A DNA stretch of 64,000 bases from Ovis canadensis (GCF_042477335.2 NC_091263.1:66148501-66212500); one strand, 5' to 3'. Numbered from the stretch's first letter, positions 44,570-55,740 are shown. The notes: generated by a model not told the origin, from the letters alone. Made by a program: numbers and translations.

Positions 44570-45620
44570 TTATGAAAACAAATATTTGCACAAGCCAAGA
44601 AAAGAGAGAAATAGCCAGAGAAGGAAGGCAGAAGCCTTGCCCACATACTTGCATTCATCAGGCTGCTCTCCTGAGTGTGTCGTCTGGTGTGTGTGGACGA
44701 TTGTCTTCTGACTAGGACCCCACCTACACTCCCTGTGAACAAAAGGCTTCTCACCTGAATGTGTCCTGAGGTGTGATTTCACCCTAAAGTCTTGACCACA
44801 GTTCCTGCACACGTAAGGTTTATGCCCTCTGTGAATCCTCTGGTGCTTAGTGAGGTCTGATTTTTCACTAATACCTCACCCACACAAAGGGCTTCTCCGT
44901 TATGTGTGTCCTCTGATGCAGTGTGACTTGAGGCTAAAAGCACACAGAAACCTTATCCCCTGAGTGTGTACTCTGGTGGTTTTAAGGGGTGACATCCAAA
45001 AAGCCTGGCCTACTCTCCCTATGTATTTAAAGCTTTTCCCCGTGTGTCGTCCGATGTCTGATGAATGTGACTTTGGACGAAAGCTTCACCCACACTCTGC
45101 ACACAGAAGATGTTCCCTCCCCACGACTGCCTGCATCTGAAGAGGTTTGACTTCTGGCTAAAGCCAGTAGAGTGTGGACTCTACAAATCAGATTTCTCCA
45201 GATCCTGAGATTTCTACCCTCTCTGGAACATTGTCAGTTTCCCCAGAGCTTACCCTCTGCGTTAGACTGAGCTGCACCTTCAACACTTAGTTGCCTCCCT
45301 GAGAGTTTACTGGTGGTCCCTGGGGTGGACTAGAGAAAACCACTGAAGTCCTGCTGTCATTGGAACTTTAAAACAAAGGGGTAGAGACCCTCACTCTTTG
45401 ATGTCTGCTTTGCCCACCACCACCCCTCCCCATATTGGTTTTTATCAGAATGTTGTTGCTGCTACTGCTGCTGCTCAACTGAGCAAGGATCTCCTGATTG
45501 GTGTTGATTTCCTGCATATGAATCTGGAAATAGGATGACTGCAGACATCACGCTGGCTGAGAATCTGCTGACTGCCAGAGGATAGAGAGGCCAGGGATGG
45601 ATTTGTGGCTTTGAATCTGA
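44570..45620 (-). pseudogene. ZNF589-like zinc-finger gene, terminal exon, disabled
   Basis: Human ZNF589 is a KRAB C2H2 zinc-finger repressor. Reading - from about 45,620 recovers its linker in order (GSQQILSQRD, AGNQHQSGDPC, QHSDKNQYGE, QGPPVNSQGG, VLKVQLSLTQRVSSGETDN) and then degenerate fingers (LCAECG; VCRNCGQDFRVKSHLRTHSG; HTHQTTHSGEQP). The assignment rests on recall of the human protein. In-frame stops occur, for example at about 45,288, 45,189, 45,159 and 45,087, plus others, and there is a frame change near 45,510. Fingers have lost Cys or His ligands (for example VHRECR, ECKYVG). I found no KRAB-box exon. Position and strand match the human gene order. Confidence 0.82.
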
Positions 45621-45764
45621 AAAGAGTTTTCAGTCAAAGTAGTCACAGGAAGGGTTAGCTAGGCTTTTCCTCCTTGTCATAATATCTTATAGTCCATTCA
45701 TCATTCACAACCATTAATGTCTGTCTCTCCAAGGCAAGATTCACCAGACCTATATTTCCTTCAA

Positions 45765-46081
45765 GGAGATCCAATCAGTCCATTATGAAGGAGATCAACC
45801 CTGGGATTTCTTTGGAAGGAATGATGCTAAAGCTGAAACTCCAGTACTTCGGATACCTCATGCGAAGAGCTGACTCATTGGAAAAGACTCTGATGCTGGG
45901 AGGGATTAGGGGCAGGAGGAGAAGGGGATGACCCAGGATGAGATGACTGGATGGCATCACGGACTCGATGGACATGAGTGTGAGTGAACTCCAGGAGATG
46001 GTGATGGACAGGGAGGCCTGGCGTGCTGCAATTCATGGGGTCGCAAAGAGTCAGACACGACTGAGTGACTGAACTGAACTG
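45765..46081 (+). mobile_element. BovB 3' fragment with 13-bp duplication
   Basis: About 317 bp of BovB end (ggagatccaatcagtccatt ... gactgaactgaactg). ATATTTCCTTCAA lies at 45,752-45,764 and 46,082-46,094 as target-site duplication. Confidence 0.95.
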
Positions 46082-46094
46082 ATATTTCCTTCAA

Positions 46095-46404
46095 CCCCTT
46101 TTGACTTTTTATTTGGGAATAATTTCAAACATACAGAAAAGTTGCAAGAATAAGGACAGTACACAGAACAGCTCTGTAACCTTTTCCCAAACTACTTATT
46201 GCTAAAATTTGTGTTATATATGTGTGTGTGTACACGTATATATACATACATTTTTTTCTTTGAATCAATGCATACAGTCATGCTCTTTACCTAAAAATAC
46301 TCCATTGTGTGTCTGACAAAAGTAGGGATATTCTTTTTCATAACCACAATACAGTTATCAACTCCGGTAAATTTAACATTTATATAATACTTTAACAACT
46401 ATCA
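46095..46404. repeat. Old L1-like 3' end with TG/TA microsatellite
   Basis: 'aataatttcaaacatacaga' and following resemble old L1M-type 3' ends. An alternating TATATATGTGTGTGTG run lies at about 46,215-46,250. Confidence 0.5.
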
Positions 46405-46688
46405 GATCCTCCTTCAATGCAGGAGACCCTGGTTCAATTCCTGAGTCAGGAAGATCCCCTGGAGAAGGGATAGGCTAACCACTCCAGTATTCCCTTGTGG
46501 TTCAGCTGGTAAAGAATCCACCTGCCATGTGGGAGACCTGGGTTCGATCCCTGGGTTGGGAAGATGCCCTGGAGAAGGGAAAGGCTGCCCACTCCAGGCC
46601 ACCCATTCTGGCCTAGAGAAATCCATGGACTATATAGTCTATGGGGTTGCAAAGAGTTGGACACGACTGAGCAACTTTCACTTTAACT
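46405..46688 (+). mobile_element. Tandem Bov-tA SINE (two units)
   Basis: A partial first unit (caatgcaggagaccctggtt) runs into a second full unit starting 'cttgtggttcagctggtaaa' at about 46,494. It ends 'acacgactgagcaactttca'. Confidence 0.9.
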
Positions 46689-46952
46689 TAATGACTATCA
46701 TATGTATTCCAGTTGTCAGCTGATCCAATAATATCCTTTATAGCATTTTCCCTACAGTACAGGATTGTCTACAATCATATTATAATTAGTTATGTTTCCT
46801 TAGTTTCCATTAGTGTCTCTTCCATGAGAATGGCATTTCTGAAGAGCAGAGTTCTTTTTTTAGAGAATCTTTCCCATGTTTAGAGTATGTATAGAACGTT
46901 CCTGACATTTTCTTGTGATTAGGTTCAGATTATGTACCACAGTCAATTTGGT

Positions 46953-47312
46953 TTTTTTTTTTTTTAGATTTATTTATTTTATTTTTAGGCTATGGTGGGT
47001 CTTTGTTGCTGCTTTTGTTGCTGAACACAGGCTTTCTCTAGTGGTCGCAAGCAGGGGCTACTCTTCATTGCAGCATGGCAGGCTTCTCATTGTGGCGGCT
47101 TCTCGTTGCAGAGCATGGCCTCTAGACATGCAGGCTTCGGCAGTTGCAATGCATGGCTCAGAAGTTGCAGCTTGCGGGCTCTAGTACACAGGCTCAGTAG
47201 TTGTGACACACAGGCTTGGCTGCTCTGTGACATGTGGGATCTTCCTGGACCCGGGATTGAACCATTGTCCCTTGTATCCCAAGGTGGATTCTTAATCACT
47301 AGACCACCCTTT
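46953..47312 (-). mobile_element. CHR-type SINE, antisense
   Basis: T run at 46,951-46,965, body 'ggtgggtctttgttgctgct', head complement 'ttcttaatcactagaccacc'. Confidence 0.9.
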
Positions 47313-47964
47313 AGTCAATTTTTACTTATTACATCTTTTATTTGAATCAAGCAAAAAAAAAAAAAAATACCCACAGTAGAACCTATTATTCTATATATTA
47401 TCCCAGTAAGGAATCTTCCAAGTAAACATCAGAGGCATCATCAGCTTTGTAAGAATCTGCACTTAAACTAAAATTATCTTCTAGGCTGTAACCAGTTACA
47501 CTGACACATAAGCTACAACGATTTGTTTCCAACAAGAGAGAACAATCATGACGAATATGAGAACGTTGTTTCTGACTTTTCTATGAAAAGAAAGAGTAGA
47601 TTGACAGAGGAGTCACTCAGTCTGGATGTCCCTAATACAGAAGACAGTGGAGAATAGTGGCTAACCAGAGCACATGTGAAACCATTTGAATTTCCCCATT
47701 CATTATCTATCCAACTCTCTCAGGACAGAATGAAGGATGCTAAGACATGTTGCTCTAGAGGGTCTACTGAGCCCAATCAAGTCAGGGCCCGCACTGATCC
47801 GAAGGAAGTACTCTCTGGAGCCATGAGAGTTCTGTCTGGGATCACCGAATAGAGGAACAGGTTGGGAACAGGTGGTGAAAGCTAATTCCGATCTCTTCCT
47901 TCTTTATTGCACATTTCTAAGAAATAGAACTGTTCATTTTATTAAAGCATGTATATGTATCCAG
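47313..47964. other. Unassigned (ZNF589 intron region)
   Basis: AT-rich. I looked here for a KRAB-box exon on the - strand and saw none. Confidence 0.45.
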
Positions 47965-48285
47965 GACTTCCCTGGTGGTCCAGTGGTAAGGAATCCACTT
48001 GGCAATGCAGGGGGCACAGGTCTGATCCTTGGTGGGAAGATTCCACGTGCTGTGAGGCAACTACGCTCATGTGCCACAACCCCTGAGCCTGTGCTCTAGA
48101 GCTTGGGAGCTACAATTACTGAAACCCTAACCCTAACCTGCGTACCTGTGCTCCACAATAAGAGAAGCCACCTTGATGAGAAGTCTGTGCAGCGCAACTA
48201 GAGAGTAGCCCCTGCTCACTGCAACTAGGGAAAGCCCAGGCAGCAGTGAAGACCTAGTGCAACCGAAAGCAAATGAATATATATG
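47965..48285 (+). mobile_element. CHR-type SINE carrying a CCCTAA run
   Basis: Head ggacttccctggtggtccag at 47,965. The body holds CCCTAACCCTAACC at 48,125-48,138, a telomere-like run absent from the other CHR copies in this window. Tail 'aaagcaaatgaatat'. Confidence 0.9.
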
Positions 48286-48329
48286 TATCCATAATGTTCA
48301 GAGTAAAAGCCAAGCCCTGAGAGGGGCCC

Positions 48330-48480
48330 ACTAGGTTCTACATTCTTCCATAACCTATCGGCTTTCTGACTCCATCTGTACTCTACCCTTTGTTCACTCC
48401 AGTCTGAGCTGCACTGATTTCTGTCCTGCTGCTGTGCACTGACTGGTTCCTATGTCTGGAACACCCTTCTCCCAGATATA
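48330..48480 (+). repeat. L2-like fragment
   Basis: 'ttgttcactccagtctgagc ... gtctggaacacccttctccc' has the wording of L2 3' regions. Low identity. Confidence 0.5.
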
Positions 48481-49018
48481 CTATTGGTACATCCCAAGAA
48501 CACAGAACTGGACTTAACATTTAATAGTTAGTGAATACTTTTGAGTGAATGGATGATAGGAGCAGAGTTAATTAAGAAAGAACTTGAAAGGTTAGACAGA
48601 AGATAGACACATGTTCTGTTCTCAACACTGTTAGAATCAAAGGCTCCTTCTCAGAGTCTATGTTTTGTACCATCTCATTTACTGTCTTGAAATGAGATTC
48701 ATATTGAATAAAATGTCCCCATACACAGAATTTTTAAAAAATAGTGCCCTAACCCAAAATATAAAAGAGAAATAAAGGAAAGTAATTCACAATAAAAATA
48801 CTATGCTTTTCAATATGAATTTATTGGAAGGACTACATTAGGGGACACAGTGAAATAATCAGATGCTTATAGCTGTAGGCATGTCACGGTTACAAATGGA
48901 GAGAGACATGGATGTGCCTTATTGATGTATACATTCTACTGATGACAGACACAGGTGTGCCATACGGGTGGTAACTAAATACTACAGCCAGCAATGCCAT
49001 TGATGATGTAATGTTTTC
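48481..49018. other. Unassigned
   Basis: No recognised element or gene. Confidence 0.45.
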
Positions 49019-49142
49019 TTTTTTTTTTCCCAGCTATGCCAAGCAGTGTGCGAGATCTTAGTTCCCAACCAGAAAGTGAGTAAAGGCCATGGCAGTAAAA
49101 GCGCCGAGCCCTAAGCACTGGACCACCATGGAACTGCCATGC
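49019..49142 (-). mobile_element. CHR-type SINE, short, antisense
   Basis: T run, then 'gagatcttagttcccaacca', 'ccctaagcactggaccacca' and 'tggaactgcc'. Confidence 0.75.
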
Positions 49143-49219
49143 CTTTCATACTGATGAATACTTCGTGATAAAGCTCAGAACTATTTTCCTCTCGATTTAC
49201 AATCTACTATGTGAAAACT

Positions 49220-50707
49220 TCAGAATTTTCCACAGTTTATTGTGATCCACACTGTCAAAGGCTTTGGCATAGTCAATAAAGCAGAAATAGATGTTTTTCT
49301 GGAACTCTCTTGCTTTTTCCATGATCCAGCGGATGTTGGCAATTTGATCTCTGGTTCCTCTGCCTTTTCTAAAACCAGCTTGAACATCAGGAAGTTCACG
49401 GTTCACATATTGCTGAAGCCTGGCTTGGAGAATTTTGAGCATTACTTTACTAGCATGTGAGATGAGTGCAATTGTGCAGTAGTTTGAGCATTCTTTGGCA
49501 TTGCCTTTCTTTGGAATTGGAATGAAAACTGACCTTTTCCAGTCCTGTGGCCACTGCTGAGTTTTCCAAATTTGCTGGCATATTGAGTGCAGCACTTTCA
49601 CAGCATCCTCTTTCAGGATTTGAAACAGCTCAACTGGAATTCCATCACCTGCACTAGCTTTGTTCGTAGCGATGCTTTCCAAGGCCCACTTGACTTCACA
49701 TTCCAGGATGTCTGGCTCTAGATTAGTGATCACAGGGTCAGGAAGCAGCAGTTAGAACTGGACATGGAACAACAGACTGGTTCCAAATAGGAAAAGGAGT
49801 GCGTCAAGGCTGTATATTGTCACCCTGCTTATTTAACTTCTATGCAGAGTACATCATGAGAAACGTTGGACTGGAAGAAACACAAGCTGGAATTAAGATT
49901 GCCGGGAGAAATATCAATAACCTCAGATCTGCAGATGAGACCACCCTTATGGCAGAAAGTGAAGAGGAACTAAAAAGCCTCTTGATGAAAGTGAAAGTGG
50001 AGAGTGAAAAAGTTGGCCTAAAGCTCAACATTCAGAAAAAGAAGATCATGGCATCCGGTCCCATCACTTCATGGGAAATAGATGGGGAAACAGTGGAAAC
50101 AGTGTCAGACTTTATTTTTGGGGGCTCCAAAATCATTGCAGATGGTGATTGCAGCCATGAAATTAAAAGACGCTTACTCCTTGGAAGAAAAGTTATGACC
50201 AAACTAGATAGTATATTCAAAAGCAGAGATATTACTTTGCCAACAAAGATCCATCTAGTCAAGGCTATGGTTTTTCCTGTGGTCATGTATGGATGTGAGA
50301 GTTGGACTGTGAAGAAGGCTGAGCGCCGAAGAATTAATGCTTTTGAACTGTGGTGTTGGAGAAGACTCTTGAGAGTCCCTTGGACTGCAAGGAGATCCAA
50401 CCAGTGCATTCTGAAGGAAATCAGCCCTGGGATTTCTTTGGAAGGAATGATGCTAAAGCTGAAACTCCAGTACTTTGGCCACCTCATGCGAAGAGTTGAC
50501 TCATTGGAAAAGACTTTGATACTGGAAGGGATTGGGGGCAGGAGGAGAAGGGGATGACATGGCTGGATGGCATCACTGACTCGATGGACGTGAGTCTGAG
50601 TGAACTCCGGGAGTTGGTGATGGACAGGGAGGCCTGGCGTGCTGTGATTCATGGGGTCGCAAAGAGTCGGACACGACTGAGCGACTGAACTGAACTGAAC
50701 TGAACTG
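49220..50707 (+). mobile_element. BovB LINE with inverted 5' part
   Basis: The left part (49,220 to about 49,733) is BovB in antisense (ILECEVKWALESI ... NKLWKILK on -). The right part (about 49,735-50,707) is BovB in sense, beginning at the next segment ([16 protein letters not shown]) and ending in the GAACT tail. The breakpoint omits only about 55 bp of element. One 11-bp duplication, ATGTGAAAACT, flanks the whole (49,209-49,219; 50,708-50,718), so both parts entered together. In the sense part the catalytic motif is mutated to SADE (RSADETTLMAE, about 49,923-49,955). Confidence 0.95.
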
Positions 50708-50718
50708 ATGTGAAAACT

Positions 50719-51281
50719 ACTTTACAGTATTATCTAAAGTAGATTTATATTCTAGATTCAGAGCATTATAAATAGATCCATGGCCTGGAGAGAAAAAACA
50801 GAAGAGGGATGAAGAATTGATACAGGCTTAAGAAACATTTTTTAAAAAAATGTGTGGATCTTGTTGAGATCCTGATTCAAATTCACAAAAGACTTTGAGA
50901 TGATCAGGTAAATTTGAACACAGACCAAGTATTAGAAAATACTAAGACACTACTGATAATGTGGTTATATATATATTTTTAAAGTCCTTATTTGTTATAG
51001 CTACATTGTGATATATTTAGGAGTGATATGTCACATTATTTGGGATTTGTTTTAAATAATTCAGCAATAAAAGAAAAAAGCTATACAGAGAAAAGGAAGG
51101 ATAAATCAAGTGTAGCAAAACAGTACAAAGCCTGAAATGGATCCAATATGATCCAAAGTTTCCATGTAAAAGACTAATTTATTAATAACTTGAGGTAATA
51201 TACTTCTCAGAATCAATGAAATGCATGAGTGTAATGACAGAGAAGAAGACCACCAGGTGAAACAAGATAAAAACAAGAGCA
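50719..51281. other. Unassigned AT-rich sequence
   Basis: No gene or recognised repeat. Confidence 0.5.
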
Positions 51282-51294
51282 AACTACACTGGCT

Positions 51295-51559
51295 GCCGCT
51301 GCTGCTGCTAAGTTGCTTCAGTCGTGTCCAACTCTGTGCGACCCCATAGACGGCAGCCCGCCAGGCTGCCCCATCCCTGGGATTCTCCAGGCAAGAACAC
51401 TGGAGTGGGTTGCCATTGCCTTCTCCAATGCATGAAAGTGAAAAGTGAAAGTGAAGTTGCTCAGTCGTGTCTGACCCCATGGACTGCAGCCTACCAGGCT
51501 CCTCCATCCATAGAATTTTCCAGGCAAGAGTACTGGAGTGGGGTGCCATTGCCTTCTCC
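51295..51559 (-). mobile_element. Bov-A2 SINE, antisense, with 13-bp duplication
   Basis: GCT triplets at about 51,297-51,308, two BovB-derived units, flanked by AACTACACTGGCT at 51,282-51,294 and 51,560-51,572. Confidence 0.95.
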
Positions 51560-51572
51560 AACTACACTGGCT

Positions 51573-51984
51573 AGCTGAATGCAAATTTCAGTGGGTGAGT
51601 CTCCACTGAGACAGATGGAGAAACTAGGTGAGAAGCTAAATGGAGTGAAGTGGAGCCAATTTAAACTGATGAAAGCAGTTCAAAACAGATACAAGCAGAA
51701 AAGAATAGAACAAAGCAGAAGTATTTAATTCCTAGCTATGCCAAATAGAGAAAAACCTCAAGAAAGCTTCTGACAGAAACTGATGTTCAACTGCGAAAAT
51801 AGCAGTCTTAAGAGCTCAGGAATATCCAGAATAATTTTGTATCTACCAATGGAGGCAGTTTCAAGTTTTCAATACATGAACAAAAATATGATTTATGATA
51901 TCAAATAACTTTGCTGTTGTTTAGTTGCTAAGTCTGACTCTTTTGTGACCCTGTAGACCATAGAACTTATAAACCACAAAACTC
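51573..51984. other. Unassigned
   Basis: No gene. A short Bov-tA-like scrap may lie at 51,912-51,965 (gttgctaagtctgactcttt). Confidence 0.45.
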
Positions 51985-52135
51985 GTGACTTCCCTGGTGG
52001 TCCAGGGGTTAAGAATCCGCCTTGCAATGCAGATTCAATCCCTGGTCAGGGAACTAAGATCTCACCTGCCGTGGAGCAACTAAGCCTGCGTGCTGCAACA
52101 AAAACCCAGTGCAGCTAAAGTAAAATAATAATAGT
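51985..52135 (+). mobile_element. CHR-type SINE
   Basis: Head gtgacttccctggtggtcca, 'ttcaatccctggtcagggaa' and tail 'aaataataatag'. Confidence 0.9.
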
Positions 52136-52224
52136 AAAAAGAATCAGTTAAAACACGACACGGAACTGAGAGATTTAATTACACTTTAAGATTTTTTTAC
52201 TTGTAGGACTCAGAGGGGCCTCTT

Positions 52225-52600
52225 TTAATATTTTCTTCTCCTCCTTGCTCTCTGTACTCTGATCACGCTGGCCTCCTTACTTTCCTATCTCTGCACTGGT
52301 TGTTTCCCTGCCCAGAAGACTCTCCCGCCACACCCACATGTATACCTTCCTTACCTCTTTCAAGCTTCTGCTCACACATAGTTCCTCACAGAAGCCAACC
52401 CTGATCACCCAACTCTGCCTCTACACCCTGGCACTCTGGATCCCCCTTATTCTCCTCTACTTATATATTTGTACATATTCTACTTAGTATAATGTCCCCC
52501 CTCCCTCGTGATCCAGGTCAATCATAGGTTGGTAATATCTACACTTTTTATTGCAGAGGAAGAAGGATGAATGGCTGGATGGATGGAATGAAGGACAACC
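52225..52600 (+). repeat. L2 LINE 3' end
   Basis: Order of phrases matches L2: 'cctccttactttcctatctc', 'caagcttctgctcacacata', 'cagaagccaaccctgatcac', and the closing (TGGA)n-like 'gaatggctggatggatggaa'. Confidence 0.7.
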
Positions 52601-53124
52601 TAATCGTAGTATGTGGCATATATCTCATTTCAAGTCAATGAGAAAACAATGCCTCTTTAATAATTGGTGGGCACAAACTACAAACTACATGGCAGTTCAG
52701 CATATATTAAAATTGCAAACGTGGCTTCTAAAACCATTAGAAGCTTCTTTACTTTGGTACCACCAGGCATTTGGTCGTGACAGATACGTCCTCCTGCCAT
52801 CTCACATTCTCAGGTCACCATCGGGTCCTTCGTTTTCTCTCTACAGCACAACCCAACCCAGGAAGGTGCCTGGTGGCTAAGGAAGAGGGGCTGAAAAAGC
52901 CATTCTGCAGGAACCTCCAACAGAAACATTAACTGTGGTAGACCAGACCCCCTCAGACAAGACAGGGTAAGAATGCCCTCCAGACACATCAGCTCTTCTA
53001 GGAAGCATCCCCAAGAGCCCAGGAAGGCTCTGTCAGATGCAGAAATATCCCTTCTCCCAGGGCAGCGCTATCCAAGAGCAATATAGGAGCTACGGTGCCA
53101 ACCACATACGTAATTTTAAATTTC
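52601..53124. other. Unassigned
   Basis: No recognised gene. The 109-codon frame 52,551-52,880 runs from an L2 end into unique DNA and has no domain. Confidence 0.45.
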
Positions 53125-53255
53125 CTGGACTTCCCCGGTGGTCCCAGAGGTAAGACTCTGTGCTTCCGCTGCAGGGGACACAGGTTCCATCCCTGGTCTG
53201 GGAACTAAGATTCCTGACTCCCGTATGCCACATGGCACCACTGGGGAAAAAAATT
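53125..53255 (+). mobile_element. CHR-type SINE, short
   Basis: Head ggacttccccggtggtccca and 'ggttccatccctggtctggg'. Confidence 0.88.
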
Positions 53256-53303
53256 CCATAGCAGCCATCTCAAATAGTGTTTTACAAGGTGAAATTAATT
53301 ATA

Positions 53304-53520
53304 TGGGCTTCCCTGGTAGCTCAGAAGGTGAAGAATCTGGCTGCAATGTGGGAGACCTGGGTTCTATCCTTGGGTTGGGAAGATCCCGTGAAGAATGTAA
53401 TGGCAACCCACTCCAGTATTCTTGCCTGGAGAAATTACGTGGACAGAGAAGCCTGGGGGACTAAAGAGTCCATGAGGTCCCAAAGAGTCGGACAACACTG
53501 AGTGACTAACTTCACTTCTT
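53304..53520 (+). mobile_element. Bov-tA SINE
   Basis: 'ggcttccctggtagctcaga ... gggttctatccttgggttgg ... gtcggacaacactgagtgac'. Confidence 0.93.
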
Positions 53521-53719
53521 CAACCCAGCATAGCTAAGATATTATCATTTCAACATATATGCAATGTTAAGTGGTTATCAATAGTTCAGATTCATCCCCC
53601 ACCCCTCGTTATCTCTTTGATATTAGATGTGTTTTGCACACCTACAGCACATTTCAAAAGATGTTAAAAAGACAGTTAAAGCGAAATGTAGTCTCAGCAA
53701 AATAATAACTTTGTGTCGG

Positions 53720-53930
53720 GAACTTTCCCTGTGGCTCAGCTGTAAAGAACCTGCCTCCAATGCAGGAGTCACAGGTTTGACCCCTGAGTAGGGAAGATTC
53801 CCTGGAGAAGGAAATGGTAACCCACTCCAGTACTCTTGCTGGGAGATCTCATAGAGAGAGGAGCCTGATGGGGTATAGTCCATGGGGTCGCAAGTCAGAT
53901 GCGACTTAGCAACTGAACAACAACCTGTGT
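53720..53930 (+). mobile_element. Bov-tA SINE
   Basis: 'aactttccctgtggctcagc ... aggtttgacccctgagtagg ... cagatgcgacttagcaactg' with an (AAC)n end. Confidence 0.92.
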
Positions 53931-53991
53931 CTGATGAAAAACAAGTTCTAGACTTCTTCATCATTCAGTTAGATATTAATTAACAGGATGT

Positions 53992-55096
53992 AAGAAAAAT
54001 ATTTATTTCTGCTTTATTGACTATGCCAAAGCCTTTGACTGTGTGGATCACAATAAACTGTGGAAAATTCTGAAAGAGATGGGAATACCAGACGACCTGA
54101 CCTGCCTCTTGAGAAATTGTATGCAGGTCAGGAAGCAACAGTTAGAACTGGACATGGAACAACAGACTGGTTCCAAATAGGAAAAGGAGTATGTCAAGCC
54201 TGTATATTGTCACCCTGCTTATTTAACTTATTTGCAGAGTACATCATGAGAAACGCTGGGCTGGAAGAAGTGCAAGCTGGAATCAAGATTGCTGGGAAAA
54301 ATATCAATAACCTCCGATATGCAGATGACACCACCCTTATGGCAGAAAGCGAAGAGGAACTAAAAAGCCTCTTGATGAAAGTGAAAGAGGAGAGTGAAAA
54401 AGTTGACTTAAAGCTCAACATTCAGAAAATGAAGATCATGGCATCTGGTCCCATCACTTCATGGGAAATAGATGGGGAAACAGTGGAAACAGTGTCAGAC
54501 TTTATTTTGGGGGGCTCCAAAATCACTGCAGATGGTGATTGCAGCCATGCAATTAAAAGACGCTTACTCCTTGGAAGGAAAGTTATGACCAACCTAGATA
54601 GCATATTGAAAAGCAGAGACATTACTTTGCCAACAAAGGTCCGTCTAGTCAAGGCTATGGTTTTTCCTGTGGTCATGTATGGATGTGAGAGTTGGACTGT
54701 GAATAAAGCTGAGTGCCGGAGAATTGATGCTTTTGAACTGTGGTGTTGGAGAAGACTTTTGAGAGTCCCTTGGACTGCAAGGAGATCTAACCAATCCATT
54801 CTGAAGGAGATCAACCCTGGGATTTCTTTGGAAGGAATGATGCTAAAGCTGAAACTCCAGTACTTTGGCCACCTCATGCGAAGAGCTGACTCACTGGAAA
54901 AGACTCCGATGCTGGGAGGGATTGGGGGCAGGAGGAGAAGGGGACGACAGAGGATGAGATGGCTGGATGGCATCATGGACTCAACGGACGTGTCTGAGTG
55001 AACTCCGGGAGTTGGTGATGGACAGGGAGGCCTGGCGTGCTGCGACTCATGGGGTCGCAAAGAGTCGGACGCGACTGAGCGACTGAACTGAACTGA
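53992..55096 (+). mobile_element. BovB LINE, relatively well kept
   Basis: Begins at the FIDYAKAFDCVDHNKLW block (about 54,005) and ends GAACTGAACTGAA at 55,096. From 54,060 an open frame of 313 codons runs to 55,001 and keeps [11 protein letters not shown] (about 54,316-54,349). A one-base change near 54,115 moves the frame relative to the upstream FIDYAK part, so it is still defective. It ends directly at the edge of the ZNF589 CpG island. Confidence 0.95.
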
Positions 55097-55099
55097 AGA

Positions 55100-55740
55100 A
55101 GTTCTTCAGTAGCACTCGCCACAATTCAAGCGCTCAATTTTCGCCGCCAGCGGATTTGCCGCGGAGTGGACGGCGCAGACCGGACCCCCGCGGCGGAAGG
55201 CGAGGCCGGGGACTCTGGGGAGGTAGCTATAAACCACAAGAACAGGGTTCTGGACAACGAGGGAGGGAACGCCGCCCCACCCAAAAGGAAGGCAAGCAGT
55301 TGGGAGGGGTGGTCGCATCCTCAGCGCGCCTCTCCACAACTCCTTAGGGAATCAGCCCCGCGACATCCAGGCCCACGCCAGGCCTGCGCCTGAGGTCCGA
55401 ACACCCGAGGAGGGGGTGCGGGGGGACGGCCGCTCTCTTCCTTCCCTAGCACTTGGCCAGCTGGTCCACCTCACAGTTCACGGGCAAGCCCAGGAACTGC
55501 TCCCTCGAGGTCCGCATCTGCTACCGGCTGGGCTACGCGGCAGCATCAAAGTTACCAGCAGTTCCATCCAGCTGCTAAAAGATAGCGCTGCCCTGCCCTA
55601 GCAACGAACAAAGCAAAGCAAGGACGTGCGTATGCAGGAAGTGCGTCACGGCGCGGCGCGCAGCCTGCCGGGAAGCGTAGTTTGGGGCCAGAATGCGACT
55701 CTAGTGGAACGGATGAGGACTGTCCTAGCGCGTTGACCTG
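55100..55740 (-). promoter_or_regulatory. CpG island, probable ZNF589-relic promoter
   Basis: CpG-dense, GC-rich block containing several GCGC runs (for example ggcgcggcgcgcagcc near 55,650). It lies at the 5' side of the zinc-finger relic and covers its likely first coding exon. Retained CpG density suggests the promoter may still be active and unmethylated in the germ line. Confidence 0.7.
55446..55517 (-). pseudogene. Probable ZNF589 first coding exon remnant
   Basis: On the - strand, an ATG at 55,517 opens MRTSREQFLG, which matches my recollection of the human ZNF589 N-terminus in 7 of 10 positions. The frame closes at TAG 55,446-55,448, after 23 codons, unless it is spliced earlier. Distance to the terminal exon is about 9.8 kb. 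The KRAB-A and KRAB-B exons that should lie between were not found. Confidence 0.55.

Noticed and set aside
44570-44812. A short functional zinc-finger gene at this frame
   Set aside because: The frame is a slice of a longer decayed exon. Fingers lack ligands and upstream in-frame stops occur in the same reading.
45621-55445. KRAB-A and KRAB-B exons of the ZNF589 relic
   Set aside because: I looked on - for the DVAV...W and LENL-type words and saw none outside repeats. They may be lost or too decayed to see by eye.
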